Positions 1-9,186 of a stretch of 64,000 nucleotides of DNA are shown one piece after another. Source of the DNA: Winogradskyella forsetii (GTDB lineage Bacteria > Bacteroidota > Bacteroidia > Flavobacteriales > Flavobacteriaceae); the NCBI RefSeq assembly GCF_013394595.1, contig NZ_CP053348.1:1550001-1614000 (forward strand), written 5' to 3'. Every line of letters begins with the position of its first letter. The first letter of the stretch is position 1. The position numbers and the translations under genes are program-made. The notes beneath the pieces are model-generated. The model saw only the letters and a list, made by a program, of their open reading frames with translations. It had not been told where the DNA came from and did not search any database.

Positions 1-1
1 A

Positions 2-61
2 AATGGTGCTGACATCATAGCAACCGATAGACCTTTTGAAGCTTTTAAAGCCATTAATTAA
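2..61 (+). CDS. C-terminal end of a probable glycerophosphodiester phosphodiesterase (partial)
   Basis: The window opens inside an open frame that ends at TAA 59-61. The 19 visible residues include GADIIATDRP, which resembles the last strand and helix of GDPD/GlpQ TIM-barrel phosphodiesterases, where a G-(A/V)-(D/N)-x-I-x-T-D-x-P motif closes the barrel. These enzymes hydrolyse glycerophosphodiesters to glycerol-3-phosphate and an alcohol. Only the tail is visible, so the assignment rests on this single motif. The next gene starts 25 bp downstream on the same strand. Confidence 0.45.
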   Translation, partial: NGADIIATDRPFEAFKAIN

Positions 62-86
62 TTTTAAAAAGAATAATTTACTAAAC

Positions 87-560
87 ATGAAATATTCAAG
101 ATTAACAAAAGAACAATTTGAAGAATTACACCAAGAATTCATCAATTTTTTAGCCACACAATCCATTACAGCTGATGAGTGGGAAGACATAAAGAAGAAC
201 AAACCAGAAGTAGCGGAACAAGAATTGGATGTATTCAGTGATTTAGTTTGGCTTGGTGTTTTGGGCAAGGTTGAATATCTAGAACATATTTCGCCTCAAC
301 AAATCCATCTTTTTCAATGCAATGAAAAACACATGCGATTAATTGCCTTAAGAATAGATAAGGAAACTGTAGATTTGACAACCAAAGAAGGTTTCAATTG
401 GTTACGGGATAATTTACTATCGGATTCTGTGGAGTTCTTTAATGCGAAAAAAGAGTATTCTGATGACAAGCATCTCGATATTTTCAAAATGATCCAGTCA
501 GGTGCAAATATTACTAAAGGCGAGTTGTTTGAGTATTTTGCTAATTTGGTGAAGGGGTAA
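87..560 (+). CDS. DUF6495 family protein
   Basis: Soluble 157-residue protein without signal peptide or membrane segment. The opening MKYSRLTKEQFEELHQEF and the acidic central segment ELDVFSDLVW recall the DUF6495 family of Flavobacteriia, whose function is unknown. An in-frame upstream start at 36 exists but would overlap the preceding gene's stop, and its extra residues (LLKPLINFKKNN) look like translated intergenic sequence, so I chose the ATG at 87. It lies 25 bp after the probable GDPD end and may be cotranscribed with it. Confidence 0.7.
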   Translation: MKYSRLTKEQFEELHQEFINFLATQSITADEWEDIKKNKPEVAEQELDVFSDLVWLGVLGKVEYLEHISPQQIHLFQCNEKHMRLIALRIDKETVDLTTKEGFNWLRDNLLSDSVEFFNAKKEYSDDKHLDIFKMIQSGANITKGELFEYFANLVKG

Positions 561-937
561 GGAGAAGAGTAAGAAGAATGGAAAAAGACGGAAGACGGAA
601 GACGGAAAATAAGTAAATATCTTTTGGATTTATAAGTCTTTAAGTAGAAAACTCAAGTCCTCTATCAATGTTTCATTGACCTTTGAAATGCAGAATATAA
701 AAATAAAATCGTAAAGAATTTTTGAAGCCTTGGAGAAAATTTAGATTTTATTTTTGGTTTTTATTCCTGTTAAGGAATAGAAAATTCCTCATTTCAAACT
801 GATTTTTTGGTTCGTTTTGTATCAAGACAAAATGAACATTAAAAATGAAAAAATTAAGTCCGTTTAAGTTAGTAGAATTAAATTTATAACTTTTACTATT
901 TCATAATAATTAATTAAATCTGGATTAATACTGGAAT
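561..937. other. Intergenic region with a short heptanucleotide tract
   Basis: No gene is visible. At 586-608 the 7-nt unit GACGGAA is repeated about three times. The same unit family recurs near 4,850 and 16,150. The rest is AT-rich; I see no clear terminator after the DUF6495 gene. Confidence 0.6.
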
Positions 938-1511
938 ATGATCATCAATAGTCTTGCAGGATTGTCAGCACAAGACAAAAGTTATAAACTTGATGAAAAC
1001 GAGAGTGTCTATTTTGAAGAAATTCTCGAATTTGAAGGTATGTCAAGTAAAGAACTGCATAAAAGGCTAGTAAAAACATTAAAAATATCAGATTACTCTT
1101 TATTGTATCAAGATGAAAACGAGATATATGCCGTTGGAAAATTTGAAGTGCGTTTAAGAAAACACGCATTAATTTTTTATAAAACAGATGAGTATAATTG
1201 TCTCTATGATTTAAAAATCCAATATAAAAGAAGGGAGAATAAAATTTAAGGCAACAAATTTTTTTCTTGTTCCTCTGAATATTAAAATCAGTACTTTCGG
1301 TTTCGCAAATCATAATTCTTCAACAGGATTTACCGGTATTTGGTCAACTACAAAAATCCTATTAGATGTACCTAAAATATCATTAGATCAATATCATAAA
1401 AAGAAATTAAATAAGGATAAAAATTTGTTGTTCGATGATGTTGAAAACAATATTGATTCTTTTCAACAAACTATTAAGAAAATTTTAAATGAAGATGAGG
1501 ATGATTGGTAA
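938..1511 (+). pseudogene. DUF4468-like protein, frameshifted
   Basis: Two overlapping frames make one recognisable protein. Frame 1 (938-1249) has SYKLDENESVYFEEILEFEG and SSKELHKRLVKTL, like the N-terminal part of DUF4468 (TBP-like fold) proteins. It ends just after YDLKIQYK. In the next frame the sequence continues naturally with EGRIKFKATNFF and runs through an acidic tail (ILNEDEDDW) to TAA 1509-1511. Removing one base in the AAAAGAAGGG run near 1227-1236 would restore a single frame of about 190 residues. The N-terminus also looks damaged: only a remnant of a signal peptide (SLAGLSAQ) follows the first ATG. This is either a decaying gene or a sequencing indel. Function of the family is unknown. 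Confidence 0.6.
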
Positions 1512-1578
1512 TTAAATTTAGCAAACAAGAATATTATTAATACTCATTCGTAGATTCCTTTTTCCAAAGGAATTCTTG

Positions 1579-2820
1579 TTATTCATACCGCAAACTCTCT
1601 ATAGGATCTAATTTAGCGGCTTTAATTGCAGGAAATAGTCCAGATAATATGGCCACCACAAACGCAATGGTAGTTGCGCAAAACATAGCAAACCAAGGTG
1701 TGGAAAATTCAAGTTCAAACCCTTTTGAAATTCCCCAGCCCATTAGTATGCCTAGTATAATTCCGAGGATACCACCGAGTTGACCAATGATTATGGTTTC
1801 CATAAAGAACTGAAATGCTATGGTTTTTCGCTTTGCTCCTAAAGCTTTACGCACACCGATTTCTCGTGTGCGTTCACTAACAGAAACTAGCATAATATTC
1901 ATCAAAGCAATAGTAGATCCAAAAATGGTGACGACACTAATAATCCAGGCAGCCCAATATAAAGCAAGTGTGTTTTGAGCCACTTGATTAATCAAATCTT
2001 CACTACGCTCAATACCAAAATCATTATCTTCAATAGGATTAAGGCCTCTAATATTTCGGAATGTTAAGATGGCATCTTCCTGTGCAGCTTCCAGCATATC
2101 GTTTTTGTCGACTTTTACACTCAAACTGTAGTTTATATTTGGGTTGGTAAACATGGAACGCGCTTTTTGAATGGGCATAAACACACGCAAATCTTGATTG
2201 TTACCAAACGTTGAACCCTTTTCCTTCAGTACGCCAACCACCTTAAATTTAGCGCCGCGAATGCTGATGGTTTTCCCAACGGGATTTTCAACAGGAAACA
2301 ATGCTTTTTGCAAATCGCTTCCAATCACACAAACCGCATTGCTATTGTCAACATCAAATACATTTAGGGAACGGCCGTTTTCAATTTCCAATCCTGAGTT
2401 TTCAATGTAAAATTCATTGGTGCCAAACACACCAACTTCGGGATCTGTTTTTTGGTTGTCGTATTTAACTTCGGCAGTCATCGTTCCTGTGAACGATACG
2501 GCCACTTTTGTAAATGGAAAGTTATAATTATCCTGAAAATCCTTCACATTTCGGTAGTCGATTATTGGATTTATTTTTTGGCGTTCTCGACTGCTTTGGC
2601 GTTGGTTGGTGAATTCATAACGTTGAAAATTAAAGGTATTCGAACCCATGGATGAGAAATTACTGGTAATGGTATTTTCTAGAGCAGATACACCACTCAA
2701 AATGCCAACCAAGGCCATAATACCAATGGCGATAATTAAAATCGTTAAAATGGTACGTAGCAATTGACTTTTTATAGAATCGAAGGCAATTCTAATATTC
2801 TCTCTAGCTAATGAAAACAT
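1579..2820 (-). CDS. ABC transporter permease, MacB/FtsX type
   Basis: 413 residues with the standard layout of MacB-type permeases. A cytoplasmic N-terminal helix and first membrane segment (about residues 18-42, TILTILIIAIGIMALVG) are followed by a large periplasmic MacB_PCD domain (about 45-270) and three C-terminal membrane segments (about 290-400). The FtsX signature REIGVRKALGAKRKTI lies in the cytoplasmic loop. Such proteins pair with an ATPase to move lipoproteins, peptides or antibiotics, or to act as mechanotransmission complexes. No ATPase gene is adjacent here, so the partner must be elsewhere. It is transcribed divergently from hisS across a 318-bp gap. Confidence 0.9.
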   Translation of the reverse strand: MFSLARENIRIAFDSIKSQLLRTILTILIIAIGIMALVGILSGVSALENTITSNFSSMGSNTFNFQRYEFTNQRQSSRERQKINPIIDYRNVKDFQDNYNFPFTKVAVSFTGTMTAEVKYDNQKTDPEVGVFGTNEFYIENSGLEIENGRSLNVFDVDNSNAVCVIGSDLQKALFPVENPVGKTISIRGAKFKVVGVLKEKGSTFGNNQDLRVFMPIQKARSMFTNPNINYSLSVKVDKNDMLEAAQEDAILTFRNIRGLNPIEDNDFGIERSEDLINQVAQNTLALYWAAWIISVVTIFGSTIALMNIMLVSVSERTREIGVRKALGAKRKTIAFQFFMETIIIGQLGGILGIILGILMGWGISKGFELEFSTPWFAMFCATTIAFVVAILSGLFPAIKAAKLDPIESLRYE

Positions 2821-2934
2821 AGTTTTATTTCAAGTTAATTGGGTGGTTTAAAAACATAAGACTACCTAAACACGATAAAGTTACTATAAAATCCAATTAT
2901 CTTAGTCAGACCTCTAAAAATTATAATATTTTTG

Positions 2935-2976
2935 TGACATATACTTAGGAACTTTGCAGTTCCTAAGTATATGTCA
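2935..2976. repeat. Perfect 19-bp inverted repeat (hairpin)
   Basis: Arms 2935-2953 and 2958-2976 are exact reverse complements around a 4-nt loop TTGC. It lies between the divergent permease and hisS genes, so it is not placed to end either transcript. It abuts a second inverted repeat and is best read as a REP/MITE-like intergenic element. Confidence 0.9.
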
Positions 2977-3047
2977 CACTGAGCGTAGTCGAAGTGCTTA
3001 GGTACAGAATTTATAGTTAGTCGACTGTACTTTGACTTCGCCCAGTG
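2977..3047. repeat. Imperfect inverted repeat of a CACTGAGCG...TCGAAGT element
   Basis: The left arm (CACTGAGCGTAGTCGAAGT) starts at 2977 and returns in inverted form near 3025-3047 with three mismatches. Short words of this kind are, to my knowledge, dispersed intergenic repeats in Bacteroidota genomes. Together with the neighbouring perfect hairpin it forms a compound palindromic element of about 110 bp. Confidence 0.6.
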
Positions 3048-3102
3048 ACCAGGCTCAATATGACAGTTGAGTTCAATTTTTAAATAAAGTTTCATTAAAA
3101 AA

Positions 3103-3118
3103 TCCCGAAGTTTCGGGA
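3103..3118 (+). promoter_or_regulatory. Short hairpin in the hisS leader
   Basis: TCCCGAA and TTCGGGA pair perfectly across two bases, 20 bp before the hisS ATG. A second CCCG/CGGG pairing is possible with 3129-3132. It could be an RNA structure in the leader of hisS or the end of the upstream repeat cluster. No T-box or leader peptide is visible. Confidence 0.4.
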
Positions 3119-3138
3119 CCGTTTTCACGGGAAATAAT

Positions 3139-4803
3139 ATGGCACAAAAACCAAGCATACCAAAAGGCACAAGAGATTTTAACGCAGAAGAAGTCGCGAA
3201 GCGTTCTTATATCATGGAAACGATAAAGGAACAGTTTCAGGTCTATGGATTTCAACCGATTGAAACGCCTAGTTTTGAAAACTCAGACACCTTAATGGGA
3301 AAATATGGTGATGAAGGCGATCGCTTGATTTTTAAGATTTTGAATAGTGGAGATTTCTTGAGAAGTTTTAATGAAAATCTAATAAAAACCATAAATACAG
3401 CTGTTTTTAATCTAGGCATCGGAATTCGAGAAGATGAAAATTTTGATATCAATAAGTTTGAAGTCAATTTTATAAAGAAGTTTCCAAACATTTTGAGATC
3501 ACTAAAAAATATCAAATTTGATGAAAGTCAAATAAATCTTGAAAACTTAACTAAGGATATTTGGTTCAGGATTCGTGAAATAGTTTTAAAACATGAAAAG
3601 CTTAAAGCTATGTTAATGATTGATGATGCACATAATCGAGCTATATTATCCAATATGATTCATGGTGATTTTTATTTTCAACTTGGAAATAAATATGTTG
3701 GTAATTATATAAGTGAAAAAGCCCTTCGATACGATCTCACAGTTCCTTTCGCACGTTACGTCGTACAACACCAAAACGAAATTGAATTCCCCTTCAAACG
3801 TTACCAAATTCAACCGGTTTGGCGTGCAGACCGTCCGCAAAAAGGACGATTTAGAGAATTCTTTCAATGTGATGCGGATGTGGTCGGTTCAAAATCTTTG
3901 TTTCAAGAAGTGGAATTTATTCAACTTTATGACGCGGTGTTTTCAGCCTTAAAATTAGAAGGAGTGACCATCAAAATCAACAATCGCAAAATCCTTTCTG
4001 GTATCGCTGAAGTGATTGGAGCACAAGACAAATTGATTGATTTTACAGTCGCTTTAGATAAGCTCGATAAAATAGGCGAGGAGAAGGTAAAAGAAGAAAT
4101 GCGAAGCAAAGGGATTTCCGAAGAAGGTATTTCCAAGCTGCAACCATTGTTCACGCTTAAAGGCGGTTTCGGAGAACAAATTGAGAGTTTAAAATCAATT
4201 CTGAGTTCATCTGAAATCGGATTAAAAGGCATTGAAGAACTCGAATTTATAAATACGGCAATTTCAAACTTAAAACTTAAAACAGCAACCTTACAATTAG
4301 ACGTGACTTTAGCAAGAGGCCTAAACTATTATACAGGCGCCATTTTTGAAGTCTCAGCACCAGAAGGCGTAAATATGGGCTCGATTGGTGGAGGCGGTCG
4401 CTATGATGATTTGACAGGAATTTTTGGTCTAAAGGATATGAGTGGCGTTGGAATCAGTTTTGGACTGGATCGTATTTATTTGGTCTTGGAAGAATTAGAT
4501 TTATTTCCAGCGACCATAGCAGAATCAACTAAAGTGATCTTTATCAATTTTGGAGAGAACGAAGCGATGGCATGTTTGCAAGCCGTTACTAAATTGAGAC
4601 AAGCAGGTGTCAAAGCAGAATTGTATCCCGATGCAGCTAAAATGAAAAAACAGATGAATTACGCCAACCGTCGTAACATTCCTTTCGTGGTTTTGGTTGG
4701 AGAAGAAGAATTGAAATCTGGTGTCTTTGCTTTAAAAAATATGGCGTCGGGCGAACAGCATAAAGTTGAGTTTTCTGCGTTGGTGGAGTTGTTGGGGAAT
4801 TAG
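3139..4803 (+). CDS. hisS: Histidine--tRNA ligase with an internal insertion
   Basis: Class II aminoacyl-tRNA synthetase that charges tRNA-His. Visible landmarks are the N-terminal SIPKGTRDF, the motif 2 region ([17 protein letters not shown], about 223-239), the histidine-specific [14 protein letters not shown], motif 3 ([10 protein letters not shown]) and the C-terminal anticodon-binding domain. The protein has 554 residues; from memory Bacteroidota homologues have about 455-460. The extra length sits between NSGDFL (about 70-74) and [10 protein letters not shown] (191-200), where homologues carry only some 20-25 residues. The inserted segment is AT-rich and Asn/Ile/Lys-rich, has no intein motifs, and keeps the frame. 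The rest looks fully functional. Confidence 0.95.
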   Translation: MAQKPSIPKGTRDFNAEEVAKRSYIMETIKEQFQVYGFQPIETPSFENSDTLMGKYGDEGDRLIFKILNSGDFLRSFNENLIKTINTAVFNLGIGIREDENFDINKFEVNFIKKFPNILRSLKNIKFDESQINLENLTKDIWFRIREIVLKHEKLKAMLMIDDAHNRAILSNMIHGDFYFQLGNKYVGNYISEKALRYDLTVPFARYVVQHQNEIEFPFKRYQIQPVWRADRPQKGRFREFFQCDADVVGSKSLFQEVEFIQLYDAVFSALKLEGVTIKINNRKILSGIAEVIGAQDKLIDFTVALDKLDKIGEEKVKEEMRSKGISEEGISKLQPLFTLKGGFGEQIESLKSILSSSEIGLKGIEELEFINTAISNLKLKTATLQLDVTLARGLNYYTGAIFEVSAPEGVNMGSIGGGGRYDDLTGIFGLKDMSGVGISFGLDRIYLVLEELDLFPATIAESTKVIFINFGENEAMACLQAVTKLRQAGVKAELYPDAAKMKKQMNYANRRNIPFVVLVGEEELKSGVFALKNMASGEQHKVEFSALVELLGN

Positions 4804-4805
4804 GT

Positions 4806-4868
4806 TTTTAGGGGTGAGAGGTGAGGGGTGAGAGGTGAGAAAGTACAGAAGACCGAAGACCGAAGACT
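4806..4868. repeat. Heptanucleotide tandem tracts (GGTGAGA; GAAGACC)
   Basis: Just after the hisS stop, GGTGAGA-like units repeat about four times, then GAAGACC units about three times. Both have a 7-nt period although their sequences differ. No coding role is visible. Confidence 0.8.
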
Positions 4869-4970
4869 AATACTAGACGCTATCTAAAACCAATAACACA
4901 AACTTCACGAAAAAGAGAAAAAGGCATAAAGAAGTAATGTAGTTCAGTTGAAAGAACTTTATACTTCTTA

Positions 4971-5046
4971 CTGCCAACTGCCAACTGCCAACTGCCAACC
5001 GAACACTGACCACTGAACACTGAACACCGAACACTGAACACTGAAA
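4971..5046. repeat. Heptanucleotide tandem tracts (AACTGCC; GAACACT)
   Basis: AACTGCC repeats four times from about 4974, switching at about 5000 to seven degenerate copies of GAACACT. Both units are 7 nt long. Short open frames here are translated repeats and not genes. Confidence 0.85.
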
Positions 5047-5060
5047 CATCTCCAATAAAG

Positions 5061-5093
5061 AAAGTCTCAGCCAATATGAGAAACTGAGACTTT
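5061..5093. terminator. Bidirectional hairpin terminator between hisS and the LamG gene
   Basis: AAAGTCTCAG (5061-5070) pairs with CTGAGACTTT (5084-5093), a perfect 10-bp stem. It lies just 3' of the LamG gene and on the 3' side of convergent hisS. The T-runs are short on both sides, so its strength as an intrinsic terminator is uncertain. Confidence 0.6.
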
Positions 5094-5118
5094 CTATTCA
5101 CTAACTAAAAACAATCAA

Positions 5119-7824
5119 CTAATTCATTATTATTTTTTTACTTATGGCAGCATCTGTTGCGGTTTGTAACTTGACAATATATGTTCCTGCACTAAGATTA
5201 TGTATGTTGTATTCGGAGTAATTACGGTGTTCTAATTTATCAATGCTGTAAACGGATTGTCCCAACATATTGAACAACGTCATGGATTTTAATTCAACTT
5301 GGTTGGGATTGATGACCACAATTTTTTCAAGTTGATGAGAGTACAAAACAGCAATGCTATTGGAAGTTTGATCTTCTATGCCTAATATTTGTTCAGGCGT
5401 ACCAAATGTAATTTCAAAACGATTATGATATTGGCCAGCATTTAAGAAAATGTCATAATTACTCGCTCTCAAATCATGATAGAGATCTAAATCGATGTCG
5501 TGTAAATAAACATTCAGATCATCTGGAACATGTTCTAAAGCTTCAATCATAATGGTGTTGATACCATCGGTGTCCGTTTTAATTCCCAATGGATAAACCG
5601 CAGAGATTTCGGCTTCATTGCTCGCTTGAATTATATAGGCGTCATCGTTTATGAGCCAATACATGTCATCAATTTGATTTTCATTTATTTCGCCATCATA
5701 AGCCCAATCGGCATCTGGTGTAGTGTTTTCGTCAATGGTTAATAAGAGTTGACGACGAATGGTGTTAACAGATTTGAAGCCTATTCTGAATTTCATTCGA
5801 AGGTCTTCCTCCATGGTTTGGTCTTCGGATTCTTGATTGTTTTCAGAAGCCGTATTAACAGAATTGCGCATAAATACAGAGGCACTATTTTCTCTTTTAA
5901 AAACACGTTGTCTGTTATTGAAATTTATAACGCCTGAGTCATTTCCTGTAACAAAAAAGCCTTGACCAACAGGAATATAGCGTCCTGGGCGTTTGGTGAG
6001 AAAGCCATCTGGTGCATTAGTTGGATTAAGGCTACTTTTGTAAGCGGCTTTGACAGCGCCAGAAAGGTTATATGTGGAATAACCACCTTGATAATCTTGT
6101 AGCATGTGCGACCCTCCGCCCCAATGTTCCCAGAAATAAAGTGTACCACTTATTAAAGGCTCAGAACCTACTAAGGGTCTGTTGTCGTAGCCCATTTCAG
6201 GACCGTTATCTTTAATGAATTGATCGGCATCTATTGCTGATGGATACGGGTTTCCAACCAGATAATCGCTATCGGTTGCCAAGATGAGATTGATATCACC
6301 ATTATTAGGAAGGCCTTCAAAAACGTAGTTTTGTCGTTGACCTATTTCACCTGTTCCTGGCCCTTTCATGGTAAACCCTTCTCCTGGAAGAATAGTGCCT
6401 GTTCGTCTCAAATGTTGCCAAGCTGAATAGGTTCCAGAGGCATAATTAGCGTATTTCCAAATCCAATAATCGGCAATCTTTATTGGAGTGGTGGCTGCAC
6501 CATTATATCCAGATGATGAAAAGTTGATAGCAACAGGGTTATCAGGATCTGAACCGTCTCTCATCACATCCCTAATTCTAAAACTATTGGATGTCAAATT
6601 TTGAATTTTCACGGGAGAAGACCAATAATTATATGTAAAAGTATCTGCTGTGCCTTGTTGGTCGCATTCAATTTTACCGATACTCGTAGCATCCAGTATA
6701 CTATCGTCGCCTTGTACCAATTGCGATTCGCCTTCGAGATCAATAAAACCATCGAGTTTTAAATACCAAGACACGTTAAGTTCGGAGTCATCCGTAATAT
6801 GATATTCTATGGGATTTGAATTGCTGTCGGTTTCATTAATAAATAAACCTAAATGCTTTTGCCTATTATTGAAAGTAACATCATTGTGCCTAATCCTTAC
6901 AATAGACCAATCGTAAGTAACGGCATCATTTCCGTTAATACCAGCAATGGAATTGGTTAGTGACGTAGGAAGATTTCCACTACTTTGTGTAATGAATGGC
7001 AGTGGTGCGGATTGTGGTTCAATTTGAGCTAGAGCCATGTTGTGAAGCGTTGCTCCTGTCAAAGCATCTATGTCTGGTGTGGTGAAGTTATCTGTTACAA
7101 GTCCTCTGTAATTATCAAAGCGGTAATATTTAATTAGATTGGACCAAGAAAGATTGTGGATGTCTCTTGGGATTTCCGAACCGCGAATATTTCCATTGTT
7201 CTCAATTTCTTGATAGACTACTTTTTGAATTTCATCAGTTGTCAGCGCTTGGTTAAATAGTCGCACCTCATCCATACGACCTTTAAAGTGCCAATGATCT
7301 GGTCCTTCATATTTTCTACCAATAGAAAAAGGTGTGGTATCGGTAACTAAAGCGCCATCGATAGTTGTTTGGCTGACTTCTTCTCCGTTAACATAAAGTT
7401 TAAGACTATTGGATGTGTCACTGTAAGTGGCACCAATATGAACCCATTGATTTGGAGGTAATCCAACATTTAATATTAAACTTGTGTTATTTGCTCTGAT
7501 CGATAAGCGTCTGTTGCCACCTATTCTAAAGTAGAAATTATCTTGTCCAAATAGGATTTGATTTCCCGTACCTGTCGGATCAATTTTTATCCAACCCATT
7601 AGTGAAACTTCTGGCCATCCGCTTAATAAGGATTCATCTTCTACATAATCATCTACACCATCAAAATAAAGTTGGAATTTTCCATCTAAAGTTGTGCTTG
7701 AATTAATACTGTTAAAAGCATTAGTTGTGTCAACAGGATTTTGGGCAAACGAGAAGCTTGTGAACAAAAAGAATACACTATATAATATATACAGTCTTTG
7801 AGCAAGATTGGTTGGAGCTCTCAT
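5119..7824 (-). CDS. Secreted LamG-domain protein with T9SS type A sorting domain
   Basis: 901 residues. An N-terminal signal peptide ends near SFSFAQ. Residues about 45-190 form a LamG/concanavalin A-like jelly roll (typical phrases VSLMGWIKI, WVHIGATYS, LYVNGEEV, GRMDEVRLFN), a fold often used to bind carbohydrate or other ligands. The long middle section (about 250-680) has no domain I recognise but contains the YLVGNPYPSAIDAD phrase common in T9SS cargo. The last 80 residues are a type A sorting domain (MTLFNMLGQSVY, LSAGTYIVKL, KKIIMN), so the protein is probably exported by the type IX system and attached to or released from the surface. It is a single-gene unit with a hairpin behind it. 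Confidence 0.85.
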   Translation of the reverse strand: MRAPTNLAQRLYILYSVFFLFTSFSFAQNPVDTTNAFNSINSSTTLDGKFQLYFDGVDDYVEDESLLSGWPEVSLMGWIKIDPTGTGNQILFGQDNFYFRIGGNRRLSIRANNTSLILNVGLPPNQWVHIGATYSDTSNSLKLYVNGEEVSQTTIDGALVTDTTPFSIGRKYEGPDHWHFKGRMDEVRLFNQALTTDEIQKVVYQEIENNGNIRGSEIPRDIHNLSWSNLIKYYRFDNYRGLVTDNFTTPDIDALTGATLHNMALAQIEPQSAPLPFITQSSGNLPTSLTNSIAGINGNDAVTYDWSIVRIRHNDVTFNNRQKHLGLFINETDSNSNPIEYHITDDSELNVSWYLKLDGFIDLEGESQLVQGDDSILDATSIGKIECDQQGTADTFTYNYWSSPVKIQNLTSNSFRIRDVMRDGSDPDNPVAINFSSSGYNGAATTPIKIADYWIWKYANYASGTYSAWQHLRRTGTILPGEGFTMKGPGTGEIGQRQNYVFEGLPNNGDINLILATDSDYLVGNPYPSAIDADQFIKDNGPEMGYDNRPLVGSEPLISGTLYFWEHWGGGSHMLQDYQGGYSTYNLSGAVKAAYKSSLNPTNAPDGFLTKRPGRYIPVGQGFFVTGNDSGVINFNNRQRVFKRENSASVFMRNSVNTASENNQESEDQTMEEDLRMKFRIGFKSVNTIRRQLLLTIDENTTPDADWAYDGEINENQIDDMYWLINDDAYIIQASNEAEISAVYPLGIKTDTDGINTIMIEALEHVPDDLNVYLHDIDLDLYHDLRASNYDIFLNAGQYHNRFEITFGTPEQILGIEDQTSNSIAVLYSHQLEKIVVINPNQVELKSMTLFNMLGQSVYSIDKLEHRNYSEYNIHNLSAGTYIVKLQTATDAAISKKIIMN

Positions 7825-8038
7825 AAGTAGGGTTTTTTTAGTTTGGGACTAAATTACCTGACAAACATATATAAAATATCTATAAAATGCAAATAAATCG
7901 GATTAAATGCATTATTGTGTAAAAATTTATAGTTTTAAATACAACGATAAATTGAAATGACTAATCAATCATCTTGTTATAAAGCGGCTAATTTTATAGA
8001 AAAGGCTTTCCTATCCAAAGCGTGGGATACTAAAATTT

Positions 8039-8060
8039 GAATAGCTTTCAGTGGCTATTC
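8039..8060 (-). terminator. Hairpin after the membrane protein gene
   Basis: GAATAGC (8039-8045) pairs with GCTATTC (8054-8060), about 20 bp past the stop of the minus-strand gene. The following bases on that strand are only moderately T-rich, so it is a weak terminator candidate. Confidence 0.4.
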
Positions 8061-8079
8061 GGAATTAGATTTTTAAATC

Positions 8080-8805
8080 TTATGTGATATCGGTTTTATC
8101 ATTTTCCGATGTGCCCACGACCTCGTTTTTAAAGGCCACAATATTTTCAATGGCTTTACCTTTTACTAACCAAGAAATACCAAAAGCAATGACAGCAACG
8201 GTTTCGAAAATAAAAACGTAATAATTGTTGATGAAAAAATCAATATCTGTTTTTTCTAGAAGGATACAAACAATAATAAGTGCTACAGCAATAAACACCA
8301 TATTTCCACAACGTCTATATAAGGTGTTGAATTTGGTATTACGCCCTCTGGTAAATTTATATTTCGACATCCAACCCATACAGAAGATAAAAATTCCTGC
8401 GCTTACCAAATGAATAGTGCCTAACGTTGAATTGTTATGACCAAAGAGCGGTAAATTATCATTTTCACAAAGTAGCGTAATGTAAGTGCTCATGCTTTCT
8501 TCGCAAGCCGTAGGTATAAAAACGACAATTAAAGCGGCAAATCCACCGATGTTGGTTAAAAAGTCGTCACTAATAGTTTCGGTTTCAATATCCTTTTTAT
8601 AGCCTTTATAGGAAATTAAAAACAACCCAAAGGCCGACAGTATAATTATAAACAATAAAGAGGATAATGTCGAATAATAGTAATGACTAATAGAAGCCAA
8701 AAATTGGTTGGAAGCTATAGGAAGCAAAATAGGGAGGGCTAAACCTAATGAACCAATAAGCTTACGAATTCTATAATCGGATTGCTGAAGATCTTGTAGA
8801 GGCAT
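8080..8805 (-). CDS. Six-helix membrane protein of unknown function
   Basis: 241 residues with about six hydrophobic segments, at roughly 17-35, 47-66, 84-102, 130-148, 170-186 and 196-214. The phrase SISHYYYSTLSSLLFIIILSAFG and LFLISYKGYKKD recall a family of small integral membrane proteins seen in many environmental bacteria. I cannot name its function. The C-terminus is a charged cytoplasmic tail (ENIVAFKNEVVGTSENDK). It stands alone, divergent from the giant adhesin gene. Confidence 0.6.
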   Translation of the reverse strand: MPLQDLQQSDYRIRKLIGSLGLALPILLPIASNQFLASISHYYYSTLSSLLFIIILSAFGLFLISYKGYKKDIETETISDDFLTNIGGFAALIVVFIPTACEESMSTYITLLCENDNLPLFGHNNSTLGTIHLVSAGIFIFCMGWMSKYKFTRGRNTKFNTLYRRCGNMVFIAVALIIVCILLEKTDIDFFINNYYVFIFETVAVIAFGISWLVKGKAIENIVAFKNEVVGTSENDKTDIT

Positions 8806-9186
8806 AATTTCAAAATTTAATTGATTATGTACGTGTAGGTTATAATTGTTTTAAAGGTATCAAAATACCTTGTATTGGGTATTTTAAATATAGATTTAAA
8901 AGAAGAATTTTACAAAATCATCTCGTTTTTTGAATTGTAATGTGCAATTCAAGGAGTATAAGTATAATCTTGTCGAAAAGATAAAATTTTCAAGTTTAGA
9001 TTGACAAGAATTTAACTATTTTGAAAATCTTTAAGTAATTAGCTATTACATATTTATGGGGAAAATTCAATATGGTCTGCTGTTTAGCATTGGGCTTTTA
9101 TATGGTGTTCTGCGCAAAAACTTAATAGCTAATACAATTAAAGCTACTAAGAATTAACCAACCAATTGCAAGCTCATTATTGTATT
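8806..9186. other. Intergenic region upstream of the adhesin gene
   Basis: 381 bp between divergent genes. I see no RNA gene, strong hairpin or convincing TAnnTTTG promoter. TTAATAGCTAAT at about 9121 partly repeats AATTAGCTATTA at about 9039. Confidence 0.5.

Noticed and set aside
945-1313. Minus-strand 122-codon frame over the DUF4468 gene
   Set aside because: Shadow of a recognisable plus-strand protein; composition (Phe/Leu/Tyr-rich) is typical of antisense frames.
3361-3708. Intein in HisRS
   Set aside because: The inserted segment has no N-terminal Cys/Ser block, no homing endonuclease motifs and no C-terminal His-Asn, and is too short.
4873-5101. Two minus-strand frames over the heptamer tract near 5,000
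   Set aside because: They translate AACTGCC/GAACACT repeats (CSVFGVQCS, VGSWQLAV) and have no independent support.
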